DNA of 64,000 nucleotides from Orychophragmus violaceus (lineage: Eukaryota > Streptophyta > Magnoliopsida > Brassicales > Brassicaceae), in NCBI GenBank assembly GCA_030180135.1, contig CM058239.1, positions 69,881,823-69,945,822 of the forward strand. The letters run 5' to 3'. The position numbers were made by a program, and so were the translations under genes. Of the stretch, positions 13,346-20,237 are shown piece by piece (position 1 is the first letter of the stretch; every line of letters starts with the position of its first letter). The notes below the pieces were generated by a model. The model had not been told where the DNA came from. It ran no database searches and was given only the letters and a program-made list of their open reading frames with translations.

Positions 13346-13814
13346 AGAGAACCGCACCAAGCTTGTCTTGGTGAGTATTGATCATGATAGGATTAATGTG
13401 TCAAGATTGTGTATGATCATAAATTGCACAAGTCTTGCACATTAGTTAAGTGCAAAGTTGGGGACATTATGTTTGATAAGGCGCCAACTAATTCAGACCT
13501 AAAGTTGGAGAGAGAGCCGTTGGGATAGAGAGAGAGCCGTTAGGTTTAAAGGTGAGCTTGGTCTTGTGGGGACCACAAGTGGTCCAGCCCTTTCTCTCAC
13601 CTCCTGCTACGGTTCAGACCTGCTCAGACTTGTCTCTATTCATTTTGTCTTGTATCTTCTTTAGGTTAAACAATGTAAGGGATGTAACCCCTATATATAT
13701 GTGTAACCGCAAATGGAACAAGGTTAAGGGTTTTGAAACCTCATTCTCTCTTTGCTGCGCCTCCATCACTCTCTCTTACAAGAACCCTAATCTTTTATAC
13801 TCTAAAAACTCTAA
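13346..13814 (+). mobile_element. Probable 5' LTR (distal part) of element X
   Basis: This sequence lies directly upstream of a primer-binding site and ends ...AAAAACTCTAA. It holds a TATA-like element, a 20-bp tandem duplication around GAGAGAGAGCCGTT (about 13508-13550), a 7-bp inverted repeat GGACCAC/GTGGTCC at 13570-13585, and a CT-rich end, as expected of U3-R-U5. The words TGATCATAA and GTGCAAAGTTGGGG near 13410-13470 recur near 19229-19315, so it is distantly related to the 3' part of the island. The start of the LTR is not resolved; it could be as far left as 13020. Confidence 0.55.
13691..13700 (+). promoter_or_regulatory. TATA-like element in the 5' LTR of element X
   Basis: CTATATATAT lies about 115 bp before the end of the LTR and 427 bp before the gag start. 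This position fits the core promoter that starts genomic RNA at the U3/R border. Its role is inferred from position and composition only. Confidence 0.5.
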
Positions 13815-13826
13815 TGGTATCAGAGC
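13815..13826 (+). other. Primer-binding site of element X
   Basis: TGGTATCAGAGC is the classic sequence complementary to the 3' end of plant initiator methionyl-tRNA, used by many Ty1/copia elements to prime minus-strand synthesis. It follows the LTR end CTCTAA immediately or within a base or two, and lies 292 bp before the gag-pol start codon. Confidence 0.85.
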
Positions 13827-14117
13827 AATGTTCCTCATTCTCTTGATTCTCTCTCTTTGATTCACTTCTATTCTCGGCTGCAGCAGATTCTCGGTTCTAA
13901 AACCCTAATTCTCTCACTCATCCTCACGGTTTCTCAAGCTTATATTCTTAAAAGTTCTTTCATTCTCTCTGTCCTAAAATTCTCAGATTGGTTTCTAAGC
14001 TCTCAGTCTCTCAGATTCTTCATACTCTCGGTCTTAAAGAAACCCTAATTATCTCGGTCCTAAATCTGCTTACTCTCGGTCATTCAAGTCCTCACTCACT
14101 CTCTTCAGTCACTCACC
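13827..14117 (+). other. Untranslated leader of element X
   Basis: This stretch of about 290 bp is rich in pyrimidines, with repeated TTCTC, CTCTC and CTCGGT words and several CCCTAA motifs. It lies between the primer-binding site and the gag ATG. The short ORFs crossing it have no recognisable domain and are treated as chance. Confidence 0.6.
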
Positions 14118-16709
14118 ATGGAAGACTCTACTCATCTTAGCTCCAGCTTGAGGCCTACTGTTGTCCCTGTTGTGCTCAAAGGTATCAACTATAGGACATG
14201 GCAAAGGACCATCAAGACTGCCATTTGTGGAAGAGGATTGTGGGATCACATCTTGGAGGATAAAACACCTACTGAAGAAGATGAAGCCAAGAAGAAGGAT
14301 GAGGAAACCAAGAAGGCAGAAGCTAAATGGTTTCAAGAAGATCAGCTTGTGCTTGGCTTTCTCCAAAACTCTCTTGACCCATCCATCCTTGAAGCTTATT
14401 CTCATTGTGAGACAGCCAAGTCACTGTGGGATACTCTCAAGAATATTTATGGAGATGTTTCAAATCTGAGCAGAGTATATGAGGTGAAGAAGGCCATAAA
14501 TGAGCTGAAACAAGAAGACCATGACTTTACCAAGTATCTTGGGAAGTTCTCTTCAGCATGGTCTGAACTTGAGATGCTAAGGCCAAGCACTTTAAACCCC
14601 AAGGTTCTCATTGAGAGAAAGGAGCAAGACAAGATCTTTGGCCTTCTACTCAACTTGAATCCGGTTTACAATGATGCCATCATGAAGATCCTAAGGGAGA
14701 CTACACTTCCTGATTTTGAAGAGGTGTGCTCAAGGCTCCAAAAGGAAGAAGGAAACATTGGTTTGTTTGGAGGAAAGGGGGAGTTGGTGACTGCCAACAA
14801 AGCCGGCTTCAAACCTGAGGAGAAGAAGGCGCCATTTTGTGATCATTGCAAGAGGAAAGGCCACTCCAAGGATAAGTGTTGGGTCCTTCATCCCCACCTC
14901 AAACCAGACAAGTTCAAGAACTCAAGGGCAAATGCAAACATCTCACAAGAAGCTGTGAATGAACCAGCCTCCAGTTCAGCTCAAGGAGGGGAGCTTGCAC
15001 TCTACACAGCCACTGAGTATGTCAAGAAGAGTGACCTTGAGGACCTCATCAAGGCTTATGCCTCTAAACTCTCTGGTATCTCTTTATTTTCACATAAATG
15101 GCTTAGTAAAACTGATCATAAGTTGGTAGTAGATTCAGGAGCTTCTCACCATATGATTAGTAATGCTAAGTTGTTGGAGAACATTAAACCTGCCCTAGGA
15201 AGAGTAACTATAGCTGATGGTCAAGGGATTCCAATAATAGGTACAAGAAAGTTGAGATTATTTAACAAGGAAAGTGATGCATTCTATGTTCCTAAGTTTA
15301 AATCTAACTTGCTGTCGGTTAAAAGGATCACTAAAGACTTGAATTGCAATGTTATCTTTGGGCCTAATGAAGTTTGTTTTCAGGATATTAAGAATGGAAA
15401 GGTTATTGGAAGAGGTGGTACACAAGATGAGCTTTACCTCCTTGAAGACACTTCTCCAAGCAACTCGGATACTTTAGCTTTTAAATCCTGTTTTTCTTTC
15501 AATCAAAATGTCCTATGGCATGCTAGACTAGGACATCCTCATGCTCGTGCTTTGAACTTAATGTTGCCTAATGTTAGCTTTGATCATTCAACTTGTGAAG
15601 CTTGTATTCTTGGCAAACATTGTAGAACTGTCTTTCCTAAATCAACTACTATCTATGAACATTGTTTTGATCTTGTGCACTCTGATGTTTGGACTTCACC
15701 TTGTCTGTCTAGAGATAGAAACAAGTATTTTGTGACCTTCATAGATGAAAAATCAAAATATACTTGGGTAACTTTGCTTCCATCTAAAGATAGGGTGTTT
15801 GATGCATTTTTAAATTTCCAAAACTATGTTACTAATCAGTTTAATGCCAAGATCAAAGTGTTTAGGTCAGATAATGGAGGAGAGTATACAAGCCAAAGAT
15901 TCAAAGCTCATTTGAACAAATGTGGGATCCTTCATCAAACAAGCTGTCCCCATACTCCCCAACAAAATGGTGTGGCTGAAAGGAAGAACAGACACCTCAT
16001 GGAAGCTGCTAGGTCCATGATGTTCCACACCAATGTTCCTAAGAGATTTTGGGGAGATGCAGTGTTGGCAGCATGCTATCTCATCAACAGGATCCCAACT
16101 AGAGTTCTTCAAGACAATCCACCATATGAGGTATTGAACAAAGCCAAACCATTTATTGAACACTTACGTGTGTTTGGTTGTGTTTGTTTTGTATATATCT
16201 CAGGAGATCAAAGGAACAAGCTAGATGCTAAGAGCACAAGGTGTATGTTTCTTGGATACTCCACAACTCAGAAGGGCTACAAGTGTTTTGATCCAAGCAA
16301 CAACAGGACCTATGTGTCAAGGGATGTTAAGTTCATTGAGGGGCAGAGTTACTATGAGAAGAAGGATTGGGAAGGTTTGAAAGATCTCTCAAGATCACCT
16401 TCTGATTTGGCTACAAGTTTGAAGTACTTGTTGGATCACTTGGGCAATGACACCCCACGGCCAGAGAAGCATGACACAACTACCCAAGAAGCTCAACAAG
16501 AGGATACTGAACCAGCAACACACACTCAGGAACCGGCTCAAGCTCAAGAAGATACTCTACCTCAAGATCAGAACCAAGTGGACTTGGATATGGATGAGGA
16601 TGAGATGGCTTATCAAGAGGCAGTGGGTAATGAGGAAGTGGTTGATCAACAGGTTCAGCAACTCTTACATGTTTTCCTTTTCTTTCTTCTTATAACACCT
16701 CTTAGCTAA
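14118..16709 (+). CDS. Ty1/copia gag-protease-integrase polyprotein, truncated before RT
   Basis: The 863-residue ORF starts at an ATG in good context (ACCATGG). Residues 1 to about 235 are a plant copia Gag. A CX2CX4HX4C zinc knuckle follows (C241, C244, H249, C254). The aspartic protease motif VVDSGA has catalytic D339. The pre-integrase HHCC zinc site is H468, H473, C493 and C496. The integrase core shows D523, D585 and E621, which is DD35E spacing, and is followed by the FLGY...KGYK region near 711-722. An acidic, Gln-rich linker follows. True coding ends at residue 848; the last 15 residues are translated from an LTR fragment that begins at 16662. Reverse transcriptase and RNase H, normally some hundreds of residues more, are absent. 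The retained part has no stop or frameshift, so the loss is recent or the element is young. It cannot replicate alone but could still supply Gag, protease and integrase. Confidence 0.93.
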   Translation: MEDSTHLSSSLRPTVVPVVLKGINYRTWQRTIKTAICGRGLWDHILEDKTPTEEDEAKKKDEETKKAEAKWFQEDQLVLGFLQNSLDPSILEAYSHCETAKSLWDTLKNIYGDVSNLSRVYEVKKAINELKQEDHDFTKYLGKFSSAWSELEMLRPSTLNPKVLIERKEQDKIFGLLLNLNPVYNDAIMKILRETTLPDFEEVCSRLQKEEGNIGLFGGKGELVTANKAGFKPEEKKAPFCDHCKRKGHSKDKCWVLHPHLKPDKFKNSRANANISQEAVNEPASSSAQGGELALYTATEYVKKSDLEDLIKAYASKLSGISLFSHKWLSKTDHKLVVDSGASHHMISNAKLLENIKPALGRVTIADGQGIPIIGTRKLRLFNKESDAFYVPKFKSNLLSVKRITKDLNCNVIFGPNEVCFQDIKNGKVIGRGGTQDELYLLEDTSPSNSDTLAFKSCFSFNQNVLWHARLGHPHARALNLMLPNVSFDHSTCEACILGKHCRTVFPKSTTIYEHCFDLVHSDVWTSPCLSRDRNKYFVTFIDEKSKYTWVTLLPSKDRVFDAFLNFQNYVTNQFNAKIKVFRSDNGGEYTSQRFKAHLNKCGILHQTSCPHTPQQNGVAERKNRHLMEAARSMMFHTNVPKRFWGDAVLAACYLINRIPTRVLQDNPPYEVLNKAKPFIEHLRVFGCVCFVYISGDQRNKLDAKSTRCMFLGYSTTQKGYKCFDPSNNRTYVSRDVKFIEGQSYYEKKDWEGLKDLSRSPSDLATSLKYLLDHLGNDTPRPEKHDTTTQEAQQEDTEPATHTQEPAQAQEDTLPQDQNQVDLDMDEDEMAYQEAVGNEEVVDQQVQQLLHVFLFFLLITPLS

Positions 16710-16975
16710 TTACTGATTTGTCATCCATTATCATGAGTAAACAATCCTATGTGATGTTAAGCTCTTGGATAACATTTTCATATAGCTTAAGTGTTCATTT
16801 GTTTGAGGTAGAATAGCTTTTGTTTCCTTCTTTAACCGCAAACCCTAGTTTTCTCTCTCTAGCGCCTTAAGAACCCTAATTGGGTCTTAGGCTTGTTTTC
16901 CCTATTCTACCTCATTTCTCTTGAGCCAGACTTGTTTCTCAGACCATCCCCATGGATGTATCTGAAATTCCAACA
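16662..16975 (+). mobile_element. LTR fragment of element Y (5' side, truncated)
   Basis: This 314-bp sequence ends TCTGAAATTCCAACA directly before a primer-binding site, so it is the 3' part of a 5' LTR in plus orientation. Reading the copy at 19910-20237 against it, I see no difference except a net 14-bp insertion in that later copy. The left edge is fused to the pol ORF of element X. The first part of the LTR, perhaps about 600 bp if the 3' LTR starts at 19326, is missing. The words CTCTTACATG begin both copies of the shared segment. Confidence 0.85.
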
Positions 16976-16988
16976 TGGTATCAGAGCC
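16976..16988 (+). other. Primer-binding site of element Y
   Basis: TGGTATCAGAGCC starts at the base after the LTR end CCAACA. It is again the initiator methionyl-tRNA complement. A second primer site in the same island shows that a separate element begins here. Confidence 0.9.
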
Positions 16989-17029
16989 ACACAAGTGGTT
17001 GGCTCATTTTTGTTTCAAGATAGAGAGCA

Positions 17030-17540
17030 AAATCTGTCTTGTTATGTTTTTGCTTCCGCAAAGTTTTAAGAGGACCAAGCTTCTGTTTTTCTTGGATCCT
17101 AACCATCAAAACTTGTTGCTCTACCTTCCTTGAGAGTTAACAAGCTGTTGATGAAAAACCAGAGAGAGTAAGAGCACATCTTTGCTTCTTTCACTCTTAT
17201 CTCTCTGTCTTGCTTCCGCAATGTTTTAAGATGGACCAAGCTCAGTTCACTTGGTTCCATTCTCTTTGTCATGAGTCAAACTGAGAAAACCCTCAGTCCC
17301 TGAACCATAGACGTTCTGCTTGTTGCTCCATTGTCTTTGGGAGGCAACAAGTTCTTGTTGAGAAAAATCAGAGAAGTGTAAGAGCACATCATTGCTTCTT
17401 TCACTCTTAACTTCTCTGGTTCTTTTTCATGTGGTTGTTTATGAGTTAAACTGAGAAAAAACACTCAGTCCCTGAACCTTAAACACTTAAGTTTCTGAGT
17501 TAAACTAAGCACAACTTAGTCCCTGAACCTGAAACATTTT
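17030..17540 (+). repeat. Degenerate internal tandem repeat of element Y
   Basis: Two to three imperfect copies of a segment of roughly 200 bp follow one another. The shared words are GCTTCCGCAA, GTTTTAAGA.GGACCAAGCT, AGAGCACATC, TGCTTCTTTCACTCTTA, AAACTGAGAAAA and AGTCCCTGAACC. The last phrase occurs at about 17293, 17467 and 17518. It lies just downstream of the primer site, in the leader of element Y. Confidence 0.75.
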
Positions 17541-17549
17541 TTTTTCCTT

Positions 17550-17800
17550 TCATTCTTTTCTTTACATACTCTTATTCTCCCATACTCTCTAATACTCTGA
17601 TTTTGGCTCACATACTCTTAAATCTGAGCTTTGTCTTCCAAAATCACATTCTCATTCTCTCTCACTCTCAAACTCCTTTATACTCTGATGCACACACTCT
17701 TAAATCTGAGTTGTGTCATCCATTCTCCCATTCTTCATTTTTCTTTTCTTTTCTTATTCTCTCTCTCAAAATTCACTCCTAAAGAGCCCATTCTTTTCTT
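17550..17800 (+). other. CT-rich leader-like stretch
   Basis: A strongly pyrimidine-biased region with repeated ACTCTTA, CTCTCTC and TTCTTTTC words, and two similar sub-segments sharing ACTCTTAAATCTGAG. It resembles the CT-rich leader of element X at 13827-14117 in composition. No coding evidence is seen. Confidence 0.55.
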
Positions 17801-17960
17801 TCACAGAAACTTAATCAAGCTCATGGTTCTGGCCAGACTTGTGTTGCTTGAGAATTGTTATGTGTTTGTTCTTGGTGTTCTTAGGAGGAATGGAGAAGTG
17901 TTGGCAGTGAGGATCAGTCACAAAAAGAGGGTGCACACTCTAAGTGGCGGTTCAAGCTGA
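17631..17960 (+). other. Short ORF of unknown function in element Y
   Basis: An open frame of 109 codons runs through the CT-rich stretch and ends at 17960. An inner ATG at 17823, after the pyrimidine tract, would give about 45 residues beginning MVLARLVLLENCYVFVLGVL, a short hydrophobic run followed by basic residues. No known domain is recognised. It occupies the place where gag would begin in an autonomous element, so it could be a remnant, but chance is equally likely. Confidence 0.2.
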
Positions 17961-18021
17961 TGGTGTTATTGGAGTTGTGTGGTTGAGGAGCTGAAGAAGT
18001 CTCCAAAAAACCAGTGAGCTC

Positions 18022-18113
18022 ATGAAGTTGTGGATAAGCTGAAATCCTCATTTGGTTGTGGGTTAACCTAAATCCTCATGGAGTTGTGGATCAACTGAAA
18101 TCCTCATTTTGTT
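18022..18113 (+). repeat. Microsatellite-like repeat of about 30 bp, three copies
   Basis: Three imperfect copies share GTTGTGG, an AACCT- or AACTG-like middle, and AAATCCTCAT. The copies begin near 18025, 18054 and 18083. The repeat lies between the two short ORFs of element Y. Confidence 0.65.
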
Positions 18114-18319
18114 GGAGTCATTACCGAGTTGGGAGTCAGCTGGTGGATGAGCTCATGGTTCAAGGATCTTCTCCAAAGAAGAAGGCGGTGTACAAGCTGT
18201 GTATGCATGGTGAAGAGCCATTCAAGGGTGCGGGGGAGCTTGCTGGAACAGTCACGGTTATGTTCCAACAAGACAAAGAATCAAACTCCCAACCGCAAAA
18301 TAAATCAGGCTACTTCTAA
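18056..18319 (+). other. Short ORF of unknown function (87 codons) in element Y
   Basis: The frame starts in the 30-bp repeat and ends at 18319. The middle carries a PKKKAV basic patch and the end is polar (QQDKESNSQPQNKS). It crosses a polypurine-like GCGGGGGAG and the hairpin at 18241-18270, which argues against real coding. No domain is recognised. Confidence 0.15.
18241..18270. repeat. Imperfect hairpin next to a polypurine-like tract
   Basis: TGCTGGAACA and TGTTCCAACA form a 10-bp stem with one mismatch around a 10-base loop ending CGGTTA. GCGGGGGAG lies directly upstream. The same hairpin recurs at 19326-19355. The sequence from here to CCAACA at 18513 has LTR-like tips and could be a 273-bp LTR remnant, but no second copy of that body was found. 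Confidence 0.6.
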
Positions 18320-18513
18320 ACCCTCTCATTTCTATTTCATTAAGCTTCCATCTTATGAGTTCTCTTGATTATGTGAATGTTTTCAAAGTCAAAATGTTTT
18401 AAACTTAATTCTCAAAACGTTTTAGACTTGTTTTTCTCTTAAGTATCTTGTTGTGATCATGTGTTTCAATGCAAAAACGTTTTAAAACTAATTCTCAAAA
18501 CGAAATTCCAACA

Positions 18514-18540
18514 ACTTGGGGGTGATTCAAAACATAAAGG
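18514..18540 (+). repeat. Satellite-like stretch inside element Y
   Basis: ACTTGGGGGTGATTCAAA followed by ACATAAA matches the end and head of satellite type B (ACTTAGGGGTGATTCAAAG then AACATAAA) with about three differences. Downstream words TGCTT, TTCT and GCATATAC occur in the same order as TGCTT, TTCT and GCATAC of the satellite, at weaker similarity. The 26 bases at 18502-18527 are identical to 20226-20251, which spans the right border of the island. Confidence 0.65.
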
Positions 18541-18599
18541 TTTAATGCTTAGCTAATGTTCTAAATGTCTTTGCATATACTTAACATGTTTCCTTTAAC

Positions 18600-18900
18600 C
18601 TTTGAGTTGAAGGAGAAGAGAAAGGCATACTTAAAGGGCATTAGAAAGTGAAGGAGCTATGAGGAGCATCCGCAAGTCTTGAAGTCTTTCCAAGAGGAAG
18701 ATGAGACCAACTTGAAGTTCAACTCAGGAAGAGAAGGATGATCAAGGTTGGGGTTAAAGGCCGGAGCACTATAGAGTCCAAATTTCAAGAGACACAACAA
18801 AGATCAAGAAGTGCATAACAAGAGAGATCAAACCAAGGAATGCTAAGGAAAGAAAGAGTTGGACAAAGAAGTGAGCCGTGAGTTTAGATAATGATGCCAA
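18600..18900 (+). other. Purine-rich non-coding stretch of element Y
   Basis: GA-rich sequence with many AAGAAG, GAGAAG and GAGAGA words and stop codons in all forward frames. It probably corresponds to decayed 3' internal sequence of a copia element. No domain is seen. Confidence 0.4.
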
Positions 18901-18931
18901 GGTCAAGTTACATCTTGAGTAGGTGACTATA

Positions 18932-18997
18932 CTCTTTTTGTCCTCCTTAAGGTTTTATCCCAAGAGGTTTTACTTAAGGAGGTTTTTAATGAGGTAG
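18932..18997 (+). other. Conserved copia 3'-end segment with stem-loop
   Basis: The series CTCTTTTTG, AAGGTTTTATCCCA, GGTTTTACTTAAGG and GGTTTTTAATGAGG is the well-known segment found upstream of the 3' LTR in many plant LTR elements. CCTCCTTAAG at 18942-18951 and CTTAAGGAGG at 18973-18982 form a perfect 10-bp stem with a 21-base loop. It marks the end of an internal region, about 80 bp before the polypurine tract. Confidence 0.8.
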
Positions 18998-19068
18998 TTC
19001 AACCGCTCCAAGCTTGGCCTTTGGTCCTCTTCTCCCTTTGGTCTTTTGGAGTCCCGACGACCAAGCTT

Positions 19069-19077
19069 GCGGGGGAG
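19069..19077 (+). other. Polypurine tract candidate
   Basis: GCGGGGGAG follows the conserved 3' segment at the usual spacing. In copia elements such a tract primes plus-strand synthesis and is followed at once by the 3' LTR. The next bases, TATTAGAG, form an inverted match with CTCTAA at the end of the element X 5' LTR (13809-13814), so a 3' LTR of X type may start at 19078. Confidence 0.65.
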
Positions 19078-19325
19078 TATTAGAGAGGAAGAAGAAATGA
19101 GATGAGGAGAGGATGAAGAAGCCGAGCCTCAGTCCTAAACAAAGCAAGAGAAGTGTGTTCCACAAGTAAAAGAGGTGGTTCTACAAGCAAAAGAAGAGTG
19201 TTATCCAAGCAACACTCCATAAAGAAGATTGTGCAAAGTTGGGGCACAAAATGGTCTGTGCAAAGTCAGGGCCAAATGATCATAAGATGATGTTGAAATC
19301 AATGTGCAAAAGTGGGGACACAACA
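19078..19325 (+). mobile_element. Possible start of an X-type 3' LTR, or 3' UTR of element Y
   Basis: A purine-rich 248-bp segment with the words GTGTTATCC, GTGCAAAGTTGGGG (19226-19239), TGATCATAA and GTGCAAAAGTGGGGACA, which also occur in similar order within 13320-13470. This supports relatedness to the 5' LTR of element X. Whether it lies inside or before the functional 3' LTR cannot be settled from one copy. Confidence 0.45.
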
Positions 19326-19357
19326 TGTTGGAACAGGCTCGGTTATGTTCCAACATG
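19324..19357. repeat. Perfect 12-bp-stem hairpin at the 3' LTR start
   Basis: CATGTTGGAACA and TGTTCCAACATG pair perfectly across the 10-base spacer GGCTCGGTTA. It is a second, better form of the hairpin at 18241-18270, with 7 of the 10 spacer bases ending alike. Either it is a cis-element of the LTR edge, or it consists of two LTR tips brought together. Confidence 0.8.
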
Positions 19358-19642
19358 ATAATATTCGGATGAGCAATAAACAAGAAGGTCACATGTTGAG
19401 TTAAGGGCTGAACAAGAGTGAAGACCAGTCACTATCACTCTTGGAAGCGTGAATCTCTCTCTCTCCAGTCCTACAACACGCCAAAGAAGAGAGAAGACAT
19501 GTCACTATCAGCACAAGAAGACACAAGAATTCAAATGGAAGAAGAAGATCCAACCATTGATTCAAATCTCGGATTCCCTCCTAAAGAATCAATGGCTGAG
19601 ATTAAATGTCTTTATTTATGAGTGTGTGACCTAATTGTATCT

Positions 19643-19652
19643 CTATTTAAAG
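19643..19652 (+). promoter_or_regulatory. TATA-like element in the 3' LTR
   Basis: CTATTTAAAG is followed by GGCTCCCACGCCCATTGTATCAG and a CT-rich stretch, which is the usual layout of an LTR core promoter and leader. If active, it would transcribe rightward through the end of the LTR into the satellite. This is inference from position. Confidence 0.5.
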
Positions 19653-20023
19653 GGCTCCCACGCCCATTGTATCAGTTGCTAATTAACAAACATTTATAAG
19701 ACTTATTGTTATACACAAAGTCTCTCTTCTTCTCTCTTTCCCTTAGTACTTTTCTTGCGGTTCTCTTTCAAACATCTCATTGTGTTCTTCAACAAGACAC
19801 AATGTAGACTCATGTAAGAGCCTTGGTGGGCTGCTAAGGCAGTCCTAAACCACACTTGGATAGTTCTTCCATAACTAATCCAAGTGTGAGAGTCTCTCGG
19901 TTTATAAAGCTCTTACATGTTTTCCTTTTCTTTCTTCTTATAACACCTCTTAGCTAATTACTGATTTGTCATCCATTATCATGAGTAAACAATCCTATGT
20001 GATGTTAAGCTCTTGGATAACAT

Positions 20024-20043
20024 TTGTATAACATGCTTCTCAT
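20024..20043 (+). repeat. 20-bp satellite core inside the 3' LTR
   Basis: TTGTATAACATGCTTCTCAT is an exact match to the satellite head region. The sister LTR fragment reads AACATTTTCATATAG at the same place (about 16771-16785) and lacks it, giving a net gain of 14 bp here. The inserted word covers the same satellite phase as the left island border at 13019/13020. Confidence 0.85.
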
Positions 20044-20237
20044 ATAGCTTAAGTGTTCATTTGTTTGAGGTAGAATAGCTTTTGTTTCCTTCTTTAACCG
20101 CAAACCCTAGTTTTCTCTCTCTAGCGCCTTAAGAACCCTAATTGGGTCTTAGGCTTGTTTTCCCTATTCTACCTCATTTCTCTTGAGCCAGACTTGTTTC
20201 TCAGACCATCCCCATGGATGTATCTGAAATTCCAACA

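Larger units (their letters stand above)
16989..19325 (+). mobile_element. Internal region of element Y, non-coding (LARD-like)
   Basis: About 2.3 kb between the primer site and the hairpin at 19326 contains no gag or pol motif in any frame. It holds degenerate repeats (17030-17540), a CT-rich leader-like stretch (17550-17800), two short ORFs without domains (17631-17960 and 18056-18319), a purine-rich stretch (18600-18900), and a typical copia 3' end (18932-19077). This combination fits a non-autonomous LTR derivative that depends on another copia element's proteins. The right limit depends on which 3' LTR start is accepted: 19078 after the polypurine tract, or 19326. Confidence 0.7.
13020..20237 (+). 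mobile_element. Composite Ty1/copia-type LTR retrotransposon island
   Basis: A 7.2-kb block of unrelated sequence interrupts the satellite. It begins TGTTGGGATTTCAGA at 13020 and ends TCTGAAATTCCAACA at 20237, so its tips form a nearly perfect 15-bp inverted repeat of the TG...CA kind usual for LTRs. Inside are two primer-binding sites (13815 and 16976), one gag-integrase ORF, one LTR fragment present twice, and a conserved copia 3' end. A single intact element cannot explain two primer sites or the missing reverse transcriptase, so at least two elements (X and Y) were joined. The base pairs flanking the block, TAACA on the left and ACTTG on the right, do not form a target-site duplication. 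Confidence 0.9.
19326..20237 (+). mobile_element. 3' LTR of element Y (probable limits)
   Basis: This 912-bp segment has tips TGTTGGAA and TTCCAACA, a perfect 8-bp inverted repeat. The last 328 bp are identical to the 5' fragment at 16662-16975 except for a net 14-bp insertion, which supports LTR status for that part. A TATTTAAAG promoter-like motif lies at 19644-19652. The left end is less secure, because the 5' LTR copy is truncated and cannot confirm it. Short ORFs within it are not believed. Confidence 0.7.

Noticed and set aside
13552..14048. Short plus-strand ORFs in the LTR and leader of element X
   Set aside because: They lie in U3-R-U5 and leader sequence, cross the primer-binding site, and have biased low-complexity composition.
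14109..14653. Minus-strand ORFs opposite gag (14109-14405 and 14447-14653)
   Set aside because: They overlap the strongly supported gag frame on the other strand and show no domain.
16709..19326. A hidden or frameshifted reverse transcriptase in element Y
   Set aside because: I looked in the translated short frames for the YVDD-type motif and flanking RT or RNase H patterns and saw none. The region is leader-like, purine-rich or repeated.
19201..19634. Short ORFs on both strands within and next to the 3' LTR
   Set aside because: No recognisable domain, overlap with each other and with promoter-like DNA, and location in LTR sequence argue for chance.
13020..20237. A DNA transposon with terminal inverted repeats
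   Set aside because: The 15-bp inverted tips could suggest this, but TG...CA ends, two initiator-tRNA primer sites, integrase DD35E and LTR duplication identify LTR retrotransposons.
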